The notes under the pieces are model-generated. The model saw only the letters and a list, made by a program, of their open reading frames with translations, was not told where the DNA came from and searched no databases. Position numbers and translations under genes: made by a program. From positions 9,860,501-9,924,500 of the forward strand of contig OY987273.1 in the NCBI GenBank assembly GCA_963920665.1: a DNA stretch of 64,000 nucleotides, given 5' to 3'. How positions within the stretch are numbered: the stretch's first letter is position 1; every line of letters starts with the position of its first letter. Positions 12,909 through 23,283 of the stretch are shown here, piece after piece. The DNA is from Straminergon stramineum. Lineage: Eukaryota; Streptophyta; Bryopsida; Hypnales; Calliergonaceae.

Positions 12909-13337
12909 CTTGATGTGCTAAGAGTGAATTGACCACATCCACCCAAATAGGACTCCTTCCTTGCACAAAGACTCCGCAATTTGAACGGAAACTCGATCAT
13001 TGCCAAGAGGCTTCCTGTCATTGTCCACGACAACATCTAGATCAACACTCTAGCAAACTACATTTGCGACATCATCCCCTAATTCATTACAAAGAGTGAC
13101 TGGCTTAAAGTTCCACTTCGCATGAGGAATCCCATCACAGGTATAGACATGAGGGTATAACATAGGCACCGGGTTTGCAAAATCTTCAGGTTAGTGAAAA
13201 TCCATTCTGTGATAATCAATCCAACAATCAGATGATATCTCATCAACTTGGAAATACACATGTGATGTGCAGAATCTACAAGACTTACACACTAATTCGG
13301 AAAATGAGTATTTTCTAAAATTCTTAGGTAATGTTAT

Positions 13338-14069
13338 GGGTCATTGCAAGAAACACTATGTGTTTTCTATAGCATTTTGGAAAAATACGGATTTCAGACC
13401 CAGAGTCCTATGAGTACTACAAGTACTAAGTAGTGGAACTATCACAACCACAGATTAGAAAAATCAATGGCTGAAAGTACTAGTGCATGTACTATGGATT
13501 ACTTGCAAGTACTAAAACTGTACTGTGAGAAAAAAAGACAGATTGTCACAAAAAATAGATCCAATGAGGTATAAATTAATAATAAATAGAAAATCATGAA
13601 CAACCCCCCCCTAGAAATTGGCCATTTGTGAGGACTTAATGGTGATCAAATTTCACCAAAAAAATGAAGTTAAAACCATCTTCAATGTTCATAAATGCTT
13701 GTGCACGGGAGCTCTATTTGCATGGGCCTAGAGGATATAAAATAATTTATTTTTAGATTCCCTTTAGTAGGCATATGCCCACCTAGTGTGGAAATAGACC
13801 ACCAAAATTTAAACTCTAAATCATTCAATTTGGGTACTCCAAATGTAATTAAAACCCCTAAATCTCAAAGTGTGAATTAACAAAATCAAATTTTAATTAT
13901 AAAATTATTTTTTAAAATTTCTAAAAAATAAAGGATCTTATTACCATCAAGTTAGACATCTCTTCTAGAAATTTTTTGTTCATTGGACTTGTGCTTCAAA
14001 AGTTAGAGCCAGTGATAATATCACTCCAATTGTGACAGAGAATGAGACCAGTGTTTCTTGCAATGACCC
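13338..14069. mobile_element. MITE-like element with 20-bp terminal inverted repeats
   Basis: 732 bp with identical inverted ends: GGGTCATTGCAAGAAACACT at 13338-13357 and its reverse complement ending at 14069. It is flanked by TTAT on both sides (13334-13337 and 14070-14073), which may be a 4-bp duplication or a TTA/TAA-type site. The interior is AT-rich and non-coding. The superfamily is not certain. Confidence 0.8.
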
Positions 14070-14679
14070 TTATTTCAAAAATCGCAACCTCATCCTGTCA
14101 AGGATCGTGATTCTAAGACTAAATTAACCATCCTATAAGTCAACACTTTACACACAATAAAAATTCACATTTTATATTTGATTATAAATAAACAAATTAA
14201 TGGAGATTGATTATCCTCGTATCGATGATAAACCTCAATTATCAAAAATAAAAGAGGACTCCATTCCATATTTCAGAAATGACACACACAAATCATCTCT
14301 TCATAAAAATTCATTTGCATATCCTCAAGTCGAGGATAAATGTGAGAATAATACTTAACTAATCATAGATGTTCTCTATTATCAAATTTAGGAAAATTTC
14401 TAACTCAATTACCAGCTCAAAGATAAGATAATACAAATGTTAGACCTCTGATAATCCTCATCAATAAGTACTATACAAGAATAAAAAATGATGAAACTAT
14501 TCATTTTCATTTTCATTATAATCTAATATGAGTATTTCCAACAATTTAAATGCATATCATCAAGTCGAGGATATCGACACTCTTTGTCAAAGTTCAGAAT
14601 CTTTCTATCTTATCCATCAATAGGACATAAACATAAGCTATAATAAAAAAGTATAAAGTAGATACAAGAATATACTTGA
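14070..14679. other. AT-rich spacer with dispersed palindrome P
   Basis: No gene. Palindrome P copies lie at 14212-14232 (diverged), 14319-14339 and 14554-14573. The best of these reads TATCCTCAAGTCGAGGATA. Confidence 0.6.
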
Positions 14680-14886
14680 TATCATTTACTAACATATATC
14701 AAGTCTATTTATCCTCAAGTCAACGACAACTATCAACAGCCTAAACCTTATCATTTACAAAAATATACCAGACCTATTTATCCTTGAGTCAACAATAACT
14801 ATAACTAACCTAAACCTTATCATTTACAAACGTATACCAAACCTATTTATCCTTGAGTCGATGATAACCATCAACTGCCTAAACCT
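14680..14886. repeat. 3 x 69-bp tandem repeat carrying palindrome P
   Basis: Units start TATCATTTAC at 14680, 14749 and 14818, exactly 69 bases apart. Each contains a TATTTATCCT(C/T)(A/G)AGTC segment, i.e. a copy of palindrome P, followed by a CTAAACCT tail. The third unit is closest to the palindrome consensus. Confidence 0.85.
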
Positions 14887-17800
14887 AAGAGTTGTCCTGG
14901 AGCTAAGGACATACTACATATTAGTTACAAATGTCCATGAATACATTCTTCTGTATTTTTCGGCATAAATATCAGAATCTACATACCATGCCATTATGAT
15001 GATGCAAAATACAATACTCACTATGTCAAAGATAAACAATTCAATTTTCGTAATTCAATGACTTTCTTGTGAAATCACTAATCTAAAATGCTTCACAACG
15101 TAACAAAAATCAACAAAGACAAGTAGCATCTACTTTGCAAACCAATGAAAGCATAATAATACTTACAAGAATGTGAGATGTAGACACACTCTTGCTCCTC
15201 TTAAATTGTATACTCTCCATAAGAATTTGTAAAGAAGGACTTAAAATGTTTGCAAGAAACAAAACGGCAAAGCAATGTGATAGTCATACAAGAACAAAAG
15301 AACAACAAGGAGAAAGGAATGGGGCCGTTGCACATGACGAACAAATTGCAATGCCAAAGATGTTGGGCAAAGAAGGTGGAACTTTCAAGGCCAAAGGGGT
15401 GGGAAAATATTGCCAAGGAAATTAGAGAATTCAAATTTCCTCGAAAGTTACGGCATCTAATCATGCTTATTGTTCATTCTCTTTGCTAGCACTTTACTAC
15501 CACTTTCTTCGCTAGCTATTATCAGCTTCCACCTATGAAGATGTGACTCTAATAATACCAGTCTAAATAAGGTTAGTCCATTGGAATTTCGTTGCATTTA
15601 GTACATCACTTACACTTTCTCGTTAGTTGGCTTTCCTTTTTTTAGGGGTTTAGGGTTTAGGCTTAGGTTTCAAGGTTTAAGTTTAGGTTTTAGGATTTGG
15701 GGGTTTAGGGCTCAGGTTTTAGGACAGAAAGGGTGATTAGAGTTTAGGATTTTGGATAATTTGGAGTTCTAGATTTCAAAGTTCTTTGTTGTTGCATTGT
15801 TTTTGACGTCAACCTTTGGAATAATGAATGTAGCTCCCCTTGAAATTTGACCTTTTTGTTATTTTTATTTTGACTACAACAAATTTTAAATTGTGGTTGC
15901 CCTACACTATTTTTTTGACATTTGACACTACTTAAATTTTATTAGTTACTATACAAGAATGTACTGCTTTTGAATTTAGTGTTCTCAACAATGAGATTGT
16001 TGGAGCTCCACGTAAAAAAAGGAAAATATTGTAAGATAAATCAATCCATTTTCATGGCATGTAAAGTAGTTCTCTTGTTCTAAAGCAATGTAATTGTTAA
16101 AGCAACATATTTTCACTCTTTTGTGTACATTTTCTCTTAATCATTCATGTGTCCTCATAAACTAGCCTTTTCAAACATGTGCAAGATCTGAAATTTTATA
16201 ATCACACTTTGTTAGAATAATTTGTTTGTATCTTCTAGCATGGATTGTGCTTCGCATTGCCAATATTTATTATTCTATTTCATTTCAATATTGGGCTAGG
16301 TTAAAGTTCTCTATTGTTGTGATTTTAGATTGGAGTTGTTAATTTAAATGTTAATTAAATTGTTTCATACTAAAGTTCAAATTAATATTTAATGATAGGC
16401 ATTTTTAAGTGAATCAACATATGTAGGATATGATAGATCCATTATTACTAACAAAGTATTATGGATTTGAATTCCTATTAGTGGAAGCTGGATTTGTTAA
16501 AAGAAATATGTATTCTTCTAAAGTGTAATAATGAAATTCATGATTTATCAAATGAAGTTTAAATGTTTGATGACAATGTGGTTCTTCACTTTGAGTTTAT
16601 TCAGGAAAAAAGTAATGAAATATACCAAATTTGTGCACGATGAAAGTACTCTATACTCCATGTAAGAAAATGTTCACTTACGATTTCCAACTACGTAGTT
16701 TAAGGGGTCAAGATAAAAGAATAATGTCATTGAACTCAATACTTGCTTAGTAAAATATACTGTGGTGAATAATTTGAAATATATTTTCTTCTAACGAATT
16801 TTGCCTTAATTTTATTTTTCAAACAATTGACGAAATCAAGTTTGTTATTTCTATTTTTAGAATTCCATAAAATACCTTTTCTTTGGTAGGGTTTAACTTC
16901 AAGGATGTTTTCAACCATTGAGGATAGCATTTTCTTTGTCAAATTTTGAATTTTATCAGTACACTGCTCAGATCCTTCAAATTTTTCATTAATGTCAAAT
17001 GTAAACAATTGTTCTTCTATCTAACTTCAAGAATCTTTAGTTGTTGAATTTTATTTAATTGAAAAACATAGACAACCATGTTCCAAATTATATTGTTGTC
17101 ACATAGAATTGATGTTCACTTGCACTTTACTAAGCAAGAATTCAACTCACTCAGATAATTAATGTAGTTTGAATAAAAAAGGTCCCTATTTTCACAATAA
17201 ATCAATGATTAAAAAAGATATTTTACATGTTATATTTTGGGGGGTCCAAATACATAGTAACTGGAGGATCGTGTATTCTTTTGTAAATAAAAATTTGATT
17301 TATATTTTACCATTGCAATTCTAACCTCATTGAACGTATTGACTAAATTTTATTGTACTTAAATATTCATTGAAATTATTTAGAACTCTTTTGAATGAAC
17401 TAATTATGGAATGATCCACTAATTAAAAACTAATGCACAAATTATGGACATTCTCTTTGATTCAACTTGTATCCTTTATATGGGCACAATATTCCATTTC
17501 TTATTTTATTTTAATTTAATTTGGCCCAACATGATGATTTAGGTTCATTTTTTAATCAAAATTCTCCAGTTACAATATAAATTGTGCACTATGGATTCAT
17601 TTACTACAATAACTGAAGGGTTTACAGTAAACTACAACTCAATGAAAAGAAATTCCATGGAAGTTAAACTTCAAGACTTCAAGTAATAAAATAGTCTAGG
17701 AAGTTACAATATAAATATTTGTGACATGAAACTCAAGCTAACTTGAGGTTCTAGTATTCCTTTGCAAAATGGCCTACATTAGGGCACTTATTTTTACTTA

Positions 17801-17940
17801 TACTACATATTGCATACAATTCTATTTTTTGCTATTTCATTATAGAAAAAAGAAGTGAATTCAAACAAGAGTGTCATGGGAAAAAAATACAATGAATACA
17901 ATATATGCAAGGATTGTAACCCATGGGCTTTTTACTTTGC
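14887..17940. other. AT-rich intergenic DNA
   Basis: No recognisable gene. Reading frames near 15.2-15.5 kb and 16.7-17.0 kb (about 80-90 codons) are AT-rich and resemble nothing I know. A telomere-like tract lies at 15,644-15,745. Confidence 0.5.
15644..15745 (+). repeat. Degenerate telomere-like tract
   Basis: A run of TTTAGGG and near variants (GGGGTTTAGGGTTTAGGCTT, GGGGGTTTAGGGCTCAGG and others) over about 100 bp. It resembles the plant telomere unit TTTAGGG but is irregular. It could be an old interstitial telomeric remnant or chance G/T-rich drift. Confidence 0.5.
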
Positions 17941-20900
17941 ATGAATTTTTTTTTACACCCAATTTTTTTAATACACTTAGGTTGGTGTGAACATATTACT
18001 CTTTTTCACACCTAATTTTTTGAATACACTTAGGTTGGTGTGAACTTATTATCCTTTTTCACACCTAATTTTTTTTGTAAAGACACTTGGGTTGATGTGA
18101 TTTCATTATTCTTTTTCACAACTCAATTTTTTTTATTAAGAAACTTAGGTTGATGTGAACTTATTATCTTTTTCCCACCGAATTTTTCTTGTGAAGACAC
18201 AAAGGTTGGTGTGAACTTATTATTCTTTTTCACACCCACTTTTTTCTACAGAGACACTTAGGTTGGTGTCAACTTGTTATTCTTTTTCACACCCAATTTC
18301 TTCAGTGAAGACATTTAAGTAGGTGTCAACTTATTATTCTTTTTCACACCTTATTTTTTCAGTGAAGACATTTAAGTTGGTGTGAACTTATTATTCTTTT
18401 TCACACCCAATTTTTTTGTTGAGACACTTAGGTTGTTGTGAACTTATTACTCATTTTCACATCCAATTTATTTTCTTAAGACACTTACCTCAATGTGAGC
18501 TCGTTATTCTTTTTCACATCCAATTCTTTTGTTGAGACACTTAGGTTGTTGTGAACTTCTTACTCTTTCTCACACCCAATTTTTTTCTGTTAAGACACTT
18601 ACCTTGGTGTGAACTCATTATTCTTTTTCACCCCCAATTTTTTTGGTGAAGACATTTAGGTTGGTGAGAACTTCTTATTCTTTTTTACTACCAATTTCTT
18701 TTGCAAAGACACTTAGGTTGATGAGAATTTATTATTCTTTTTCAAACCTAGTTTTCTTTGTGGAGACACTTAGGCTAGTGTGACCTCATGAATCTTTTTC
18801 TCACCCAATTTTTTTTTAAGACACTTAAGTTGTTCAAGACTTATTACTCATTTTCACACCCAATTATTTTTTCTTACGGCACTCACCTTGCTATGATTTC
18901 ATTATTCTTTTTCACATCCTATTTTTTTGTTAAGACACTTAGGTTGTTGTGAACCTATTACTCTTTCTTTTACCCAATGTCATGCCTCTATCTCCTTGGG
19001 GTTTCCAAAGTTCCTTAGTGAGCAAGGGGGACCTTGGGGTTGACTTTCCAAGCCTTGCAATAGGCTAAGAAGGGAGAAATGAGAGACTCCCAAGCAAATA
19101 GGGTGCAATAGCGACTTGGTTAAGTACGAAACTGTAGCATGTCATACATGCTTGGAAAGCTCTTGAGAATATGCTTCTAACCGTCCAAAGAAACCATGAT
19201 TTGGACTAGAAGGCTACAAGTTATGGTAGTTCAAAGTTAGGGGTGCCCCGGTAGCGCCGGGACACTCAAAGGCTAAGTGTGGGGGGTTCCTAAAGAATCA
19301 CTCAACAAACCATGGCATGTAGCATATCATTGGAAAGCTAGAAAGACAAGGAAACTAGAATGCCAAGCATTTTGAGGTTCTAAGACATGAGCCAAAAGTT
19401 ATGGCCAAGAGAAGGGTCATGGTTAAGGCGTGATGCCACTCCCCGTGAAACCAAATCTTTGGAGGGTCATAACTTTGTGAGAACTTGTCCAAATGGGAGA
19501 AGTGAGAAGTCCATCGGCATTTAATTGTCGCTTAGATATTCAAAATGGGCTCACATGTGGGATTTAGAGCTCTGGCCACAAAGTTATGTTGTTTGGAAGT
19601 TCGAGAGTCCAAACGAAGGTAGAAGTTGGAGAGTTCGATTGTAAACGGGTGGTCTTCCAAAACCTAAGGGGGTTTGGGAAGTTCCTTTGACCCACAAGGG
19701 GGGGGGCTCTCGAAGATTATAGGGAATACTATAGGAGGGGTTGGTCTCCCTCCTTACTCCCTCTTGGAGCCTTAGTGAGTCCTGGTGACTCATGGGTGGT
19801 GATGTAACTTCACTACTGGCTTCAAGACTCCTTGGGACACTTGTGTATGTGTCTCGAGGCACCGGTTGGTTGGAGTCTCACTCCTTGCTAAGCCTTTGGT
19901 AATGTGTCTCGAGTTGTGAGTCTCGATTAGTGTTGGGGTGAAAGTAGAAAGTACACCATGGGCCTAGTATGAAGTGGGGTAACAACAAAGGGCGGTTAGG
20001 ACTATGGTGAATAGTACCACCATGAGTCTTAGTATAGTAAGATGGAAGTTCCGCCCCATGTCACCAAGTGATATGCCAGATATGACAAGTGGAGTTTGTG
20101 CTAGAAGGCCCAGGCACTGGGACTTAGCAAGGTGAATTGGAAATGGGAACTAATGCTGTGAATGCGTGGCATGTGCAGTGCTAGTTAGGTGAGCCTAAGT
20201 AATACTGGTATTGGAGCATAGTGAGCCCTAAAAGCTGTGAAGGGCTGTTGAAGTTTGGTTGGAGCTATAAGATGTTACTAGGACTGTGACACCCAATTTA
20301 TTTTGTTAAGACACTTAGATTGGTGAAAACTTATTATTCTTTTTCACACCCAATTTATTTTGTTAAGACACTTAGATTGGTGTAAAATTATTATTCTTTT
20401 TCACAACAGATTTTTTTGTCAAGACACTTAGGTTGGTGTGAACTTATTATTCTTTTTCACAACCAATTCTTTCTGTGAAGATACTTAGATTGTTGTGACC
20501 TAATTACTCTTTTCACACCTGATTCTCTCTGTTAAGACACTTACCTTGGTGTGAGCTCATTATTCTTTTTTGCATCCAATTTTTTTTTGTGAAGACCTTT
20601 AGGTTGGTGTGAACTTAATATTCTTTTTGACACCTAATTTTTTTTGTTAAGACACTTAGGTTGTTGTGAACTTCTTATTCTTTTTCACACCCAATTTTTT
20701 CTTAAGACACTTACTTTGGTGTGAGCTCATTAGTCTTTTTCACAAACAATTTTTTCAGTGAAAACACTTAGGTTGGTCTAAATTTATAATTTTTTTTCAC
20801 ACCCAATTCTCTTTTTAAAAACACTTAGGTAGGTGTGAACTTCTTCTTCTTTTTGACACCTAACTTTTTTTGTGAAGACACTTAGATTGGTGTGAATTGA

Positions 20901-23283
20901 TTATTCTTTTTCACACCTAATTTTTTTTCTTAAGACACTTATGTTGGTTTGAACTCATTATTCTTTTTCACACCTTATTGTTTTGGTAAGACACTTAGGT
21001 TAGTGTCAACTATTACTCTTTTTTTACACTCAGTTTTTATATCAAGACACTTAGATTGTTGTAAACTTATTATTCTTTTTCACACCCAATTTTTTCTGTG
21101 AGGACACTTAGGTTCGTGTAAACTTATTATTCCTTTCCACACCCCATTTTTTTTGTAGACACTTAGAGTGTTGTGAACCTATTATTCTTTTTCACATCGA
21201 ATTTTCTTGGTGAAGACACTTAGGTTGGTGTGAACTTCTCATTATTTTTTACACAAATTCTTTTTTGTGAAAACACTTAGGTTGGTGTAAGCTCATCAAC
21301 CTTTTTCACACCCAAATTTTTTGTCAAGACACTTAGATTGTTGTGAATTTATTACTCTTTTCCACGCCTCATTTCTTTTGTGAAGACACTTAGGTTGGTA
21401 TGAACTTATTATTCTTTTTCACACCTAATTTTTTTTTGTTAAGACACTTAGGTTTGTATAATCTGGTTATTGTTTTTCAAACCTCATTTTTTTGTATACA
21501 CTTAGGCTAGGGTGAACATATTATTCTTTTTCCCACATAATTTCTTTTATTAAGACACTAAGGTTGTTGTTAACTTATTATTACTTTTCACACCTAATTT
21601 TTTTTGTTAAGAAACTTAGGTTTGTGTAATCTGATTATTGTTTTTCACACCTGATTTTTTTTGTGGTCACATAGGTTGGTGTAAACTTATTATTCTTTTT
21701 CACACCCCAATTTTTTTGGTAAGACACTTAGGTTGGTGTGAACTTATTATTCTTTTTCACACCTAATTTTTCATGTAGACACTTACGTTGTTTTGAACCT
21801 TTTATTCTTTTTCACACCCAATTTTTTTGTTAAGTAGCTTAGGTTGGTGGGAACTCATTATTTTTCCACACCCAATTTTTTTTGTGAAGACACTTAGGTT
21901 GGTGTGAACTTATTATTCTTTTTCACAACCAATTCTTTTTGTGAAGATACTTAGATTGTTGTGACCTAATTACTCTTTTTCACACCTAATTCTTTCTGTT
22001 AAGACACTTACCTTGGTGTGAGCTCATTATTCTTTTTTGCACCCAATTTTTTGGTAAACACTAAGGTTGGTGAGAACTTATTACTCTTTTTCGCACCTTA
22101 ATTTTTTTGTGAAGATACTTAAGTGGTTGTGAACTTATTATTCTTTTTCAAACCCAATTTCTTCTCCAAAGACACTATGGTTGGTGAGAACTTATTATTC
22201 TTTTTCACACCTGAATTATTTTGTGAAGACAGTTAGGTTCGTCTAAATTTATTATTCTTTTTCATGCCCAATTTCTTCTACAAAGGCACTAAGGTTGGTG
22301 AGAACTTATTATTCTTTTTCACACCTAATTTTCTTTGTGAAGACACTTAGGTTCATGTGAATTGATTTCTCTTTTTCACACCTAATTTTTTTGGTAAGAG
22401 ACTTAGGTTGGTGTGAACTTATTAATCTTTTTCACATCTAATTTTCTTTGTGAAGACACCTAGGTTGTTGGGAACTTATTATTCTTTTTCACCCCCAATT
22501 TTTTTTTGTGAAGATATTTAAGTTGGTGTGAACTTATTAATCTTTTTCACATCTAATTTTCTTTGTGAAGACACTTAGGTTGTTGCGAACTTATTATTCT
22601 TTTCCACACCTCATTTTTTTGTGAAGATAGTTAGGTTGGTGTGAACTTATTATTCTTTTTCACACCTAATTTTCTTGTAGACACTTAGGTTGGTTTGAGC
22701 TCATTATTGTTTTTCACACCTAATATTTTTTGTGAAGTCACTTAGGTTGGTGTGAGCTCATTCTTATTTTTCACACCCAATTTGTTTTGTGAAGACACTT
22801 AGGTTGGTCTGGACTCATTATTCTCTTTGAAATGTAATTTTTTTTGTTAAGGCATTTAGATTGGTGTGAGCTCATTATTCTTTTTCACACCCAATTTTTT
22901 TTTGTGAAGACACTTAGGTTGTTGCGAACTTATTATTCTTTTCCACACCTCATTTTTTTTGTGAAGACACTTAGGTTGATGTGAACTTATTATTCTTTTT
23001 CACACCTCATTTTTTTTTGTGAAGACACTTAGGTTGGTGTGAACTTATTATTCATTTTCACACCCAATTTTCTTTCTGAAGATACTTAGGTTGGTGTGAA
23101 TTGATTACTCTTTTTCACACTGAATTTTTTTTGTGAAGTCACTTAGGTTGGTGTGAACTCATTATTCTTTTTCACACCTAATTTTTTTGTAGACACTTAG
23201 GTTGGTGTGAACTTATTATTGTTTTGCACACCCAATTTTTCTTAAGAAACTTAGGTTGGTGTGAATTTATTGTTCTTTTTCAC
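17941..23283. repeat. ~58-bp satellite array, about 70 units
   Basis: Tandem units of about 57-60 bp with the consensus parts GACACTTAGGTTGGTGTGAA, CTTATTATTCTTTTT, CACACCCAA, then a T-run and GTGAA. About 18 units lie before and about 51 after the LTR at 18978-20291. Each unit contains the inverted pair GGTGTGAA and TTCACACC about 15 bases apart, so one strand could form a row of small hairpins. Units diverge by roughly 10-25% by eye. Blocks of units are duplicated, for example 20461 onward against 21927 onward. It is strongly pyrimidine-biased on the plus strand and has no coding capacity. Confidence 0.95.
18978..20291. mobile_element. Solo LTR D inside the satellite
   Basis: 1314 bp, starting TGTCATGCC and ending CTGTGACA, with a TGTCA/TGACA inverted terminus. 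It is flanked by the direct repeat CCCAA at 18973-18977 and 20292-20296. Removing it restores a normal satellite unit (...CCCAATTTATTTTG). GC is higher than the surrounding array. There is no coding region and no second LTR, so it is a solo LTR of an unidentified element. Orientation is not determined. Confidence 0.88.

Larger units (their letters stand above)
7033..13261 (-). pseudogene. DUF7869-type transposon-like gene, copy 2, split by an LTR
   Basis: Minus-strand relative of the gene at 0.6-3.6 kb, in two pieces: the 5' part at about 13261-12914 and the rest at 9435-7033. The same signatures are present: DKMDHSKTASPHFS (about 8.45 kb), DNALGDNKNKW (about 8.07 kb), VGHTREDIDALFG (7936-7975) and EEVPDFKGYVDG (about 7.8 kb). 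There are several frameshifts and stops. The family-A LTR at 9436-12908 sits between the pieces. Joining across it gives a segment of equal length to copy 1, with a TAG at the matching place in both copies (1010 in copy 1), which suggests a shared old stop or an intron boundary. A DUF8039-like stretch with VTLCNE...GDDVANVV lies near 13.05 kb. It is non-functional as read. Confidence 0.7.

Noticed and set aside
15192..15489. Overlapping small frames on both strands near 15.3 kb
   Set aside because: No start context, domain or repeat relationship. Overlap on both strands suggests chance openness.
16736..17008. Minus-strand 90-codon frame
   Set aside because: It is AT-rich, has no recognisable domain or relative in the window, and a length expected by chance in such sequence.
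17941..23283. Regular repeats resembling a CRISPR array
   Set aside because: Units are contiguous with no unique spacers, diverge gradually, and the context is eukaryotic. It is a satellite.
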